From contig NZ_BIFT01000002.1 of the NCBI RefSeq assembly GCF_003967575.1, positions 1,054,001-1,118,000 on the forward strand: a stretch of DNA of 64,000 bases, written 5' to 3'. Each line of letters opens with the position of its first letter. Positions within the stretch are counted from its first letter, which is position 1. The notes under the pieces were generated by a model. It made no database searches, was not told the DNA's origin, and saw only the letters and a list, made by a program, of their open reading frames with translations. This document shows, one piece after another, positions 51,024 through 59,381 of the stretch. The position numbers and the translations under genes are program-made. The DNA is from Dictyobacter alpinus (GTDB lineage Bacteria > Chloroflexota > Ktedonobacteria > Ktedonobacterales > Ktedonobacteraceae).

Positions 51024-52103
51024 TTATTGTTTGTTTGTGAGCTCTTCCCACTCTACTCTGTTGTACTCGTGCGTGGCTTCAGGATCTTGCGCGGAATCGT
51101 GGCCTGCATAGACCCATACGTAGCGCATGATTAAGCCCCCAATGAGAACAAACAGGGATGACACGATGTTTACAGTACGGGATGGGACATTCCTGCTTAT
51201 TCTGAAACCGAGTCTGCCCAGAAGTGGCAAGAGTACGCCGCCGATGACTGTGCCACAGGTGAAAAGGGCTCCCCGTTTGCCTTTGATCAGTGGCTTGCCC
51301 AGCGGGCCAAGGGTTGAAGGCAGTGAAGAGAGCAGAGCCAGTTCGGTGACCATAGTAGCAATCTCTGCTCGATCCAGTCGATCAAGGGCGTCCTCTTCGG
51401 GTTTGCCCAATGAGAGGATGAGCGATATACTGGCCAGTGCAGTCGAGAGTCCGGATGAGAGGAATAACGGGCCTAGAATATAACGGGCACGGGCCCAGAG
51501 TGGAACAGCCGTAGCGGCCAGCAAGACACCTGTGTATGAAGCCAGCAAGATGCCAAAAAAACTGCCGATGGTCTCCAGGGTTTTAACTGGCAATGCTTTG
51601 AAGATCCGCGAGATAGGGCTTAACCAGTTCAAGAATCCATCTTCGGCCATCTGATGAACACTGGTCAATCCACAGCAGATCCCGAATGCGCTGAGCACCC
51701 AGGTGCCGATTGACATGGGTGAACGGAACTTGAGGACGCGTAACATATGGTGAAAGCGTTCCGGTCGGCCTAGATCCCAGATCAACAAGACTGGACTGAC
51801 CAGCAGAGAGAAGAATGAGGTATAACGCCCGACACGAATAAGAGCCGGATTCTTTTTCCCCAGTCCAAGAAAGTGGGCCAATGTTGTGACCAGATAGGCA
51901 CCACCAGCGATCCCTCCAAAGAAAAAGTACAAGACAATCTGCCACTTCCAGGGAGATTTCTTGATTAATGGCTGCGCATAATAGGTCTCTGGCCTGCCTG
52001 TCCAGGCTATTCCCCGGCCGGATTTGGGACCTCCCCGATTATACCAGACGACGGTATCCGAGCCTCCTAACCGCGCTGGCTGGCTCCGATTCCACTTATC
52101 CAT
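51024..52103 (-). CDS. NrfD-family membrane subunit of formate dehydrogenase
   Basis: A 359-residue polytopic protein of the NrfD/PsrC family, the quinone-reactive membrane anchor of molybdopterin oxidoreductases. Eight to nine helices are visible (IVLYFFFGGIAGGAYLVTTL, YTGVLLAATAVPLWARARYI, FLSSGLSTALASISLIL). The family motif around GGPKSGRGIAW and RPETYY is in the soluble N-terminus. It is third in the operon after the catalytic and iron-sulfur subunits and should pass electrons to the quinone pool. Confidence 0.9.
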   Translation of the reverse strand: MDKWNRSQPARLGGSDTVVWYNRGGPKSGRGIAWTGRPETYYAQPLIKKSPWKWQIVLYFFFGGIAGGAYLVTTLAHFLGLGKKNPALIRVGRYTSFFSLLVSPVLLIWDLGRPERFHHMLRVLKFRSPMSIGTWVLSAFGICCGLTSVHQMAEDGFLNWLSPISRIFKALPVKTLETIGSFFGILLASYTGVLLAATAVPLWARARYILGPLFLSSGLSTALASISLILSLGKPEEDALDRLDRAEIATMVTELALLSSLPSTLGPLGKPLIKGKRGALFTCGTVIGGVLLPLLGRLGFRISRNVPSRTVNIVSSLFVLIGGLIMRYVWVYAGHDSAQDPEATHEYNRVEWEELTNKQ

Positions 52104-52179
52104 GGCATCTCTCCTGCCTGTTATTCAGGCATAGAACTTGTATGGTGTGTAGTCTTGCAAACACAATTTTGCTCATTTC

Positions 52180-52950
52180 TTATACATGTTTCCATAAAGA
52201 GAAAAAGGTAGTTACAGTGAGTAATGCTCCCGCCGCAAAGCATGCCATAAATCCAGGCAGCACATTGTCCTGTGGCAGTCGGGGCTTCTCTGGTAAGTTG
52301 TAGACAGAGGGGCGCTCAGTTAACAGGAAAAAGGCGTTGAGGTCACCGACGCTGGTATCTTCGTCAACTCCATAGAGATAAGCAGTGTCTACTCCGCGAT
52401 CGTGCAGGGTATCGACGCGTTTCCTGGCCCGCTCTTTCAATTCGTCAACATCGCCAAAGATAATTGAATCGGTTGGACAGGCCTTGGCGCAGGCTGGCTC
52501 AATCCCATCCTTCTGCCGATCATAGCAGAGGGTACATTTGGCGGCATTGCCGGTGGTCTCGTTGCGATCGATTACGCCAAATGGACAGGAAGGGACACAA
52601 TATCCACAGCCATTACAGATGTCTGGCTGCACAAAAACGTCACCGAATTCATTGCGAATGATCGCTCCTGTTGGACAGGCTTCCATACAGCCAGCATGGG
52701 TACAATGTTTACAGACATCGCTCATCATCAGCCAGTTCACTGGTTTTCCGCTCCCATCGGGAAAATGCTTCTGCTCAACAAAGTCAACGTGTCGCCAGGT
52801 AGTAGCTGAAAGGGCAACCGTATTATCATAGCTATACCCACTCATTTTAAAACCATCAGATGGTAACTGATTCCATTGCTTACAGGCAACTTCACAGGCT
52901 TTGCAACCAATACAGAGGGTCGTATCTGTAAAAAAACCATTATTCCCCAT
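52180..52950 (-). CDS. fdhB: Formate dehydrogenase iron-sulfur (beta) subunit
   Basis: A 256-residue four-cluster ferredoxin. The Cys motifs are CIGCKACEVACKQW, CKHCTHAGCMEACP, CNGCGYCVPSCPFGV and CTLCYDRQKDG with CAKACP. It ends in one membrane helix (GFMACFAAGALLTVTTFFSL), as in FdnH/FdoH. It conducts electrons from the molybdenum/tungsten subunit to the NrfD subunit. Gaps of 91 and 76 bp separate it from its neighbours. Confidence 0.95.
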   Translation of the reverse strand: MGNNGFFTDTTLCIGCKACEVACKQWNQLPSDGFKMSGYSYDNTVALSATTWRHVDFVEQKHFPDGSGKPVNWLMMSDVCKHCTHAGCMEACPTGAIIRNEFGDVFVQPDICNGCGYCVPSCPFGVIDRNETTGNAAKCTLCYDRQKDGIEPACAKACPTDSIIFGDVDELKERARKRVDTLHDRGVDTAYLYGVDEDTSVGDLNAFFLLTERPSVYNLPEKPRLPQDNVLPGFMACFAAGALLTVTTFFSLWKHV

Positions 52951-53041
52951 GGGGTTCTCCCTTTTGATACTACTTTGAACGTGAATTACCCGAGACGCAG
53001 GTTACACCGCGCACTGAATTAAAACATCCATATCTATAACT

Positions 53042-56000
53042 CTACGGCAACTCACGTGCAACATAGCTACCATCTTCATCGCGATGATCACGACGACCAG
53101 CACGCATATTACAGGTAAAAGCTTTGGCATCATGCATAGAGACATTACGATCCGCTACCAGAAGCAACAAATCGTTCGCAATATCGCCCTTCACTACACC
53201 TGCATATCCCCAGTGGAAAGGTAAGCCAATCTGATGAACGGTGCGCCCGCTAATCTTTAAGGGAGGCATGCGTTCCGTAACCATGGCTTTCGCCTCAATC
53301 TCACCACGTTTGGTCCAAATGGTGATCCAATCACCCATCTTGACACTTTTTTCCGCCGCAAGCTCTGTACTGATCTCAGCAAAGAGTTCTGGCTGTAATT
53401 CAGACAGCCAGGGCAGCCAGCGTGACATAGCACCACTCACATGATGTTCAGTAACACGATACGTGGTAATGGCATACGGAAAATCAGGATTCTCATGCCC
53501 ATGTTTAGGATTATCTGGCCGGTCCCAGTATTTGACGACTGGATTCGTTTCGGTTTGAGGATACAGTAGATTGTTCACGGGCGATTCTATAGGTTCATAA
53601 TGTGTTGGCATTGGACCATCGGTCAGACCACTTGGAGCATAGAGTCGGCCCACCCCTTCAACGTTCATGGTAAAAGGAGAGGCACCAGAATGAGCATCGA
53701 GGCCATTTCCATCAGGATCGGCTTTGGTGGTCGGTGCTTTGGTAGTAGGAAAGTCAGGAATGTCGTATCCAACCCAGCGACCTGTGCTCCCATCCGCGTT
53801 TTTATGCTCGGGATCCCACCACAGATACTTTTTGCGCTCAGACCATGGCTTGCCCTCAGGATCAGCCGAAGCGCGATTATAGAGGATATGGCGATTAGCT
53901 GGCCAGGTAAAACACCAGTTCAGACTTACATAGTCATCTGGCTCACGGCGACGTGCAAGATTCTTACCTTCCTCCGGCATAATACCGCTAAAGATCCAAC
54001 AACCCGACGCGGTACTACCATCCGCTTTCAGCTCGGTAAAGTCCTTCACTACATGTCCATCGGCCATGCGATAACCATTGATCTCTTTGACAATATCTTC
54101 AACCACCGGTTCCTGCTGAGGTCCCTGACGCCGATAGTTCCAGGTCACCGTTTGAATCGGCTTATCGCGCTCTTTTGTACTGTCCTTATACATCTCTTTC
54201 AAGCGCAGGCATAGTTCAGTCATAAACCAGTTCTCGGAGCGCGCATCATCTGGTGGCTCAATACACTGGTCACGATACTGGATCAAGCGCTGCGTGTTGG
54301 TAAAACTTCCTTCCTTCTCAACATGTGAGGCGGCTGGAAGGAAGAAGACTTCCGTCGGGATTTTCGTGGGATCAATACCTGGACGTTTCCAGTAGGTTGC
54401 GGATTCAATTTCAAAGAGATCACGAACAACCAGCCAATCTAATTTCTCCATGGCAGCCCGATGAAAACCAGCGTTGACGCCTCCGGCCGCTGGATTCTGG
54501 CCCATTAAGAAGAAGCCTTTCATCTTGCCGTCTTTCATGCTCACAAACATCGGCAGATCTGAATGGTCTGCAATGACTTTCGGGAGGAAGTTGAAAGCCC
54601 AATCATTTTCTTTGGTCGCCGCATCACCATACCAGGCTTTCATCAGGCTGACAAAGTATTCAAGATAATGCACCCACCAGCCAGCATCCTGAGCATTGTG
54701 CTCCACATAGGTCTGATAATCATATTCCTCACGTATCGCGTTCGGCATCGTCAGATAGCCAGGCAACAGGTTATAGAGGGTAGGAATATCGGTGGAACCC
54801 TGAATATTAGCATGACCACGCAGAGCCAAGATACCACCACCAGGGCGCCCAATATTTCCCAGTAGCAACTGAAGAATAGAGCCAGTACGGATCATCTGGA
54901 CACCCACAATGTGCTGGGTCCAGCCAACAGCATAGGAGAGATTGGTTGTACGCTCACGGCCCGAGTTTTTGACTAAAGTATCGGCGATCTTGAAAAACAA
55001 TTCCTGCGGAATACCGCAAATGTCGGAGACCATTTCTGGCGTGTAGCGCGCATAGTGGCGTTTCATGACCTGTAAGACGCAGCGTGGATCTTGCATCGTC
55101 TCATCACGCTGAATCTGGCTTGGATGCGCATGAGGTAATAGCCCCTGCCCTTCTTGCGCATCAGGCATCACATGTTGTTCATGGTGAACATCAGTATTGC
55201 CCTTGCGGGACGCACCCTGGGCGGTCGATGCTTCTTTCGCCTCTATTTGTGAGCTACCTTTTTCCGTGAACTTATATTGCCAGGTATCAGTGTCATACGC
55301 CTTATGCTCCGGCTTCCAACCAGAGAAAACGCCCTCTAGATCTTCGGTATCCTGATATTCATCACCGACGATGTAGGTTGCATTGGTATAGGCCTGTACG
55401 TACTCCTTGAAGTAGAGCTCATTTTGGAGAATATGGTTAATGATACCACCCAAAAAAGCAATATCGGTCCCTGCCCGAATAGGGGCATAAATATCGGCCA
55501 TTTGGGAGGTACGTGAAAAGTGCGGATCAACATGAATGATGGTCGCACCCTTCTCTTTGGCAGCCATAACCCAGCGGAAACCGACGGGATGGGCTTCGGC
55601 AAAGTTACTGCCTTCAATCAAAATGCAGTCGCTATTCTGTAAATCCTGTTGGAAAGTATTGGCGGCACCCCGCCCAAAGCTTGCACCGAGACCCGGTACT
55701 GAAGAACTGTGTCATATACGGGCCTGGTTCTCAATACAGACCATACCAAGTGAATGAAAAAACTTGGTAATCAGATAATTCTCTTCATTATCAAGGGTCG
55801 CTCCACCCAAGGAACCAATAGCGGTCGTATTGTTGATTGGCTTCCCTTCCTCATTCTTCTCCTGGAAGGTTGCTTCACGCGTCTCATAGATCTTTTGTGC
55901 AATGCGTTCCATCACCCACGCTAATGATTTCTCTTCCCAGTCGGTCGCATAAGGAGCGCGATATTTCACTGTTGTCACGCGCCTCTCATTAATGTCTAAT

Positions 56001-56296
56001 TGATAGCTGGCACTCCCCTTTGGACACAGGCAACCACCACTAATCGGGCTATCATAGTCACCCTCAATGTCGATGACTTTCCCATCCTTCACATACACTC
56101 GCTGCCCACAGCCAACCGCACAATATGGACAGACGCTTTTAAACATCTTTGCGTCATGGATTCGTGGCTGTAACTGTTTACTACGCTTACTCAGAGGATT
56201 AGGAACGGCCCCTACGTGTTCATGTAGCGTTTTATCGATATTTCCAGGAGTCAGTTGCTGAGTCCACTTACCAAAGAAGGTTGCAAATATCGTCAT
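53042..56296 (-). CDS. fdhA: Selenocysteine-containing formate dehydrogenase catalytic subunit
   Basis: A 1084-residue molybdopterin (or tungstopterin) oxidoreductase read through an in-frame TGA at 55714-55712 as selenocysteine 195. The codon context ENQARI-Sec-HSSSV then GASFGRGA matches the Sec site of E. coli FdnG (NQARV-Sec-HGPTV). A SECIS hairpin follows. The [4Fe-4S] ligands are Cys56, Cys59, Cys63 and Cys91 (VCPYCAVGCGQ, CLCPKGSA). The enzyme oxidises formate to CO2 or the reverse. No twin-arginine signal is present before the cluster, unlike FdnG, so location on the cytosolic face is suggested. TTGAGGAAAGG lies before ATG 56296. Without recoding it would look like two broken ORFs. 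Confidence 0.95.
55685..55714 (-). promoter_or_regulatory. UGA selenocysteine codon and bacterial SECIS hairpin
   Basis: The TGA (55714-55712) is followed after 18 nt by a GGTCT apical loop (55693-55689) closed by ACCG/CGGT (55697-55694 with 55688-55685). The GGUCU loop and its distance resemble the SelB-binding SECIS of E. coli fdhF/fdnG. Confidence 0.85.
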
Positions 56297-56776
56297 ATTA
56301 ATGTACCTTTCCTCAATAAACTGAACCGACAGAAGATTATTCCTTATATTGACTTCACGGAAAAAATGAAAAAAAGCCTCATTTTTCTGTTGAGTTACGG
56401 CAGGTCACGATACATCAAGAGTCTCGTCTGAGAATTTTTTTTCGACAAATAGTGCGAGGGAACTAGAGTTACCTTCTCTTTTTTTGACTCGTACCATAAA
56501 TATCATGGGCATCTATTAGAGGATCATCAAAAGGAGGGACAAAACACTTACAAATAATCTTGTGGACATCCCAAATTTTTACTGAGGATTGAACAGGATG
56601 TCATGGAACTTCCTTAGTAAATTGGTGCTGATGTGAGCGTTTTTGTGACGCTCGGAGGATAGATCTGACGAATCTATGAGTGATTCGTGAATGTCAATTA
56701 TGCTCTTGGATCATTAGAGTGGTTTGTAACTTACAACGTACCTCAACACTTTCTTTTTGACTGGATACCCAATAAG

Positions 56777-56817
56777 GGATGATGGTGATAAAGTCTCATA
56801 TTACCATCATCCTTTTT
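56777..56817 (+). terminator. Orphan Rho-independent terminator
   Basis: Arms GGATGATGGT (56777-56786) and ACCATCATCC (56803-56812), then five T residues. No plus-strand gene lies upstream, so it may end a small RNA transcribed somewhere in 56300-56777. Confidence 0.7.
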
Positions 56818-56850
56818 CGTTTGTGTTGATGATTGGTTATTTTAGTTATT

Positions 56851-56959
56851 GCTATCGCGCTGATAGCAGGCACCCGCACTCGTTCCCTGACGGGAACTTG
56901 CATTGTTAAGAGAGTGCAGGAAATGTGCGATCGCACATTTCCTGCACTCTCTTAACAAT
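56851..56959. repeat. Structured repeat B: two hairpins plus 58-bp palindrome
   Basis: Hairpin 1 is GCTATC/GATAGC (56851-56867), the linker ends CCCGCACTC, hairpin 2 is GTTCCC-TGAC-GGGAAC (56882-56897), then a perfect 58-bp palindrome (56902-56959). Same plan as repeat A at 27901-28014 with different stem sequences. Confidence 0.7.
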
Positions 56960-57147
56960 ATGGGCATGAGCTTAAGGGTGGCGGTGTGCATGGAACAATA
57001 TGGGCATGAGCTTAAGGGTGGCGGTGTACATGGAACAATATGGGCATGGGCTTAAGGGTGGCGGTGTGCATGGACTCAGTTACAGCACTTACGTATGGTT
57101 GTGAGCCAGAGATTAAATGCAGCGCTTAAGGGTGGCGGTGTGCATGG
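56954..57147. repeat. 40-bp tandem repeat, three copies plus a partial copy
   Basis: Three contiguous 40-bp units (56954-56993, 56994-57033, 57034-57073) differ by one or two bases. A 24-bp partial unit (GCTTAAGGGTGGCGGTGTGC and on) recurs at 57124-57147. The first unit begins inside the right arm of the 58-bp palindrome. There are no spacers, so it is not a CRISPR array. Confidence 0.85.
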
Positions 57148-57251
57148 ACTCGAGTGTGGGGAGGCGATGGAAACTTATTCTGGGTTCCAGACGTTGGATG
57201 AGTGTGGATTTGTGTTTGTTTTTCCGAATGAGATAGAAAGGAAAGGTTAAA

Positions 57252-57740
57252 ATGCCAGATCTACAACTCGTTGAGCTCTTGAAGCAAGGCAATGTTGAGC
57301 GTTGGAATTTGTGGAGATATGAGCATCCCGAGGCGAGTCCGGATCTCAATGAGACTGATCTCCATGGCCTTTCACTGGTTGGGGCCAATTTCAATCGGGC
57401 GAACTTGAGTGGCGCAGACCTCTCGGACTCTGATTTGAGCGATGCCAGTATGGAGTATGCGAGTCTGGTGGGCTGTAATCTTAAACAGGCGACGCTCTCG
57501 CATGCTCGTTTACATGGGGCTGATCTCAGTGGCTGCCAACTCCATGCTGCGCTAATGGATAGTGCGGATCTCAGTGCGACAAATCTGATGGATGCGGATC
57601 TTATCGATGCGGATCTCCATGGGGCGAATTTCAATAGCGCGAAGATTACAGGTGCCTTTCTTGCTGGGGCCAATTTACGAGATACGGTAATTAGTCCAGA
57701 ACAGATGCATGAGACACGACCACCCGATGATATCCCCTGA
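57252..57740 (+). CDS. Pentapeptide-repeat protein
   Basis: A 162-residue protein with an N-terminal cap (PDLQLVELLKQGNVERWNLW) and about 22 pentapeptides (GANFNRANLSGADLSDSDLS and onward). The cap is clearly related to that of the 42099-42569 protein (ELLAAGNKTWNTWRRDHY). The two are paralogues about 15 kb apart, but here no other genes follow in the operon. AAAGG precedes ATG 57252. A terminator lies at 57766-57811. Function unknown. Confidence 0.9.
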   Translation: MPDLQLVELLKQGNVERWNLWRYEHPEASPDLNETDLHGLSLVGANFNRANLSGADLSDSDLSDASMEYASLVGCNLKQATLSHARLHGADLSGCQLHAALMDSADLSATNLMDADLIDADLHGANFNSAKITGAFLAGANLRDTVISPEQMHETRPPDDIP

Positions 57741-57765
57741 GACCATCGAATGTTGCCCTATAGTT

Positions 57766-57811
57766 ATAAACCAGACGTGACGGATGAGAGTATCTGTCAC
57801 GTCTGGTTTAT
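57766..57811 (+). terminator. Terminator of the second pentapeptide gene
   Basis: A perfect 16-bp stem ATAAACCAGACGTGAC (57766-57781) with its complement (57796-57811), 25 bp after the stop. Confidence 0.75.
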
Positions 57812-57814
57812 TGA

Positions 57815-57908
57815 TAAATAACGCGATGTGCAATTTTTATCCCTCCCACCTTTTGCCTACGGCGCGCACTTGTTTTGCAGAGGAAAAAATTGCATATGGC
57901 GTTAAATA
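57815..57908. repeat. TAAATAACGC inverted-repeat element, copy B (94 bp)
   Basis: Ends are TAAATAACGCGATGTGCAAT (57815-57834, then T-run) and an inverted TATTTAACGCCATATGCAAT (57908-57889). The same end motif occurs at 28075-28099. No target duplication is clear and no protein is encoded. Confidence 0.6.
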
Positions 57909-57984
57909 ACTATTATGTGCCATCAATCCTTTGGAAGCACAATTATACTAATAGAAAGTGCTCTAAATCATAAAAGGAGGCTCT

Positions 57985-58392
57985 ATGCTTAGAAGGTGTT
58001 TAGCTGTACTTGTGCTTAGTTTTATGTTCTTGCAACTCATGGCAATGTCCAATATATCGACAAGCCATGCGGCAAGCTTCCACTATGTTATAGCCAGCCA
58101 TGCCAGCGGAGGGCCATATGGTCCAGATACCTGCATCTCTGGTTATGTCTGGCGCGAGGCATTTACCGACGATCATGTCTGTGTGACCCCCGATCAACGC
58201 ACCCAGGCCGCCTTTGATAATAGTCAGGCACGCTATCGCGTCAATCCACATGGCGCCTATGGACCGTCTAGCTGCCGCAATGGCTATGTCTGGCGTGAAG
58301 CGGGTCCGAATGATCTTGTCTGTGTGACGCCCGCACAACGCACCCAGACCGCAGATGATAACAATCAGGCACTTTCCCGCTACGCTCCATAA
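57985..58392 (+). CDS. Small secreted protein with two Cys-containing repeats
   Basis: A 135-residue exported protein. After a signal peptide (LAVLVLSFMFLQLMAMSNIS, cleaved near SHAA) come two repeats of about 42 residues: GPYGPDTCISGYVWREAFTD...CVTPDQRTQA and GAYGPSSCRNGYVWREAGPN...CVTPAQRTQT. Each has two Cys that probably form a disulfide. GGAGG lies 5 nt before ATG 57985. I have seen this GYVWREA type of repeat in secreted actinobacterial proteins, but no function is known to me. Confidence 0.85.
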   Translation: MLRRCLAVLVLSFMFLQLMAMSNISTSHAASFHYVIASHASGGPYGPDTCISGYVWREAFTDDHVCVTPDQRTQAAFDNSQARYRVNPHGAYGPSSCRNGYVWREAGPNDLVCVTPAQRTQTADDNNQALSRYAP

Positions 58393-58411
58393 AAGTTATT
58401 CCCCGGCAATG

Positions 58412-58539
58412 TCATTACAGGCTCTATGTCCTTGAGGAGGAAAGTGGGGTGCAAAAGCAGCAGCCCATGACGGAGCGCGAGGTGTCCTTGCAATCCTCCC
58501 CTACCACCATCCCCCCAAAGGACGGAGAGCCTCATTACA
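58412..58539. mobile_element. ISL3-like MITE, copy 2 (112 bp plus 8-bp target duplications)
   Basis: Element 58420-58531 flanked by TCATTACA (58412-58419, 58532-58539). Ends GGCTCTATGTCCTT and the complement of GGCTCTCCGTCCTT. It matches copy 1 (40659-40735) at both ends but holds an extra stretch of about 35 bp (AAAAGCAGCAGCCCATGACG region). Non-coding. Confidence 0.85.
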
Positions 58540-58614
58540 GGTAGATTGCTGACTGACATTGCCGGAGATTTTTTTGTAGCAGGTTATAACTTTTATCTCA
58601 TAGAGAAATACTTG

Positions 58615-59355
58615 TTATAGGGTCTGGCCACTATCTACCGTGATGATTTGACCGGTCATAGCTTCTTGCTCCAGCATTGAACAGATCATCTTCGCGATAT
58701 CTTCAGGGGTGGCGATACGCTGTAATAACACGTTTCCGCTTAAGCGTTGCATCTGTTCTTCTCGGCCTGCCCACCAGCGCGTGGCGACGGCTCCTGGTGC
58801 AACGGCAGATACACGGATTTCTGGGGCCAGCGCTTTGGCCAGGGAGAGGGTTAAGCCATGGACGGCCGCTTTCGATACGGCGTAGGGAAGTGAAGATCCG
58901 GCTCCCGAGAGGCCGGCGATACTGCCAACATTGACGATGGCTCCCTGCCTCTGTTTCTTCATCAAGGGAGCAACCGCTCTGGCACAGTAGAACATGCCTT
59001 TGACGTTGACCGCATAGAGTTCATCCCAGGCCTCTTCAGTAACTGCCTCCAGATCGTCCATAGGGATGTGGCGGGTGATGCTGGCATTATTGACCAGTGC
59101 ATCGATACTACCAAACTGGCTCACAATGGTCTGCACCATCGCGTGTACCTCGGTATCTTGAGACACATTAGCCTGTACGGCCAGGGCATTGCCACCCTGC
59201 AGAGTAATCGCGTTTACCGTTTCCTGCGCCTCAGTCTCGGAACGTGAGTAGTTGACAGCGACAGCCGCACCACGCTGTGCCAATGCCAGGCATGTCGCCC
59301 GCCCAATACCGGTCCCACCACCAGTGACCAGCGCGACTTTATTGTTTAAATCCAT
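58615..59355 (-). CDS. Short-chain dehydrogenase/reductase (FabG-like)
   Basis: A 246-residue SDR. The nucleotide motif is TGGGTGIGRAT, then NNAS, and the catalytic Ser/Tyr/Lys lie in VGSIAGLSGAGSSLPYAVSK. Cofactor is probably NADP(H), from the basic residue after strand 2 (YSRSE). ATG 59355 (MDLNNKVALVTGG) has AAAGGA upstream. It is the last gene of the operon DUF5946-response regulator-histidine kinase-SDR (26 bp after the kinase). Substrate not predictable. Confidence 0.9.
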   Translation of the reverse strand: MDLNNKVALVTGGGTGIGRATCLALAQRGAAVAVNYSRSETEAQETVNAITLQGGNALAVQANVSQDTEVHAMVQTIVSQFGSIDALVNNASITRHIPMDDLEAVTEEAWDELYAVNVKGMFYCARAVAPLMKKQRQGAIVNVGSIAGLSGAGSSLPYAVSKAAVHGLTLSLAKALAPEIRVSAVAPGAVATRWWAGREEQMQRLSGNVLLQRIATPEDIAKMICSMLEQEAMTGQIITVDSGQTL

Positions 59356-59381
59356 CAACAATGAATCCTTTCTACATAGCA

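Larger units (their letters stand above)
56297..57251. other. Gene-free, repeat-rich region upstream of formate dehydrogenase
   Basis: No credible coding region in 955 bp. The left 480 bp should hold the formate dehydrogenase promoter. A plus-strand terminator at 56777-56817 has no plus-strand gene before it. Repeat B (56851-56959) and a 40-bp tandem repeat (56954-57073) fill the right part. Confidence 0.6.

Noticed and set aside
55712..56296. Apparent broken formate dehydrogenase gene (premature stop at 55712, restart at 55621)
   Set aside because: The stop is TGA in the exact selenocysteine context, with a SECIS hairpin after it; the two ORFs are one selenoprotein gene.
56954..57147. Possible CRISPR array
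   Set aside because: The 40-bp units are contiguous without spacers and there are no cas genes.
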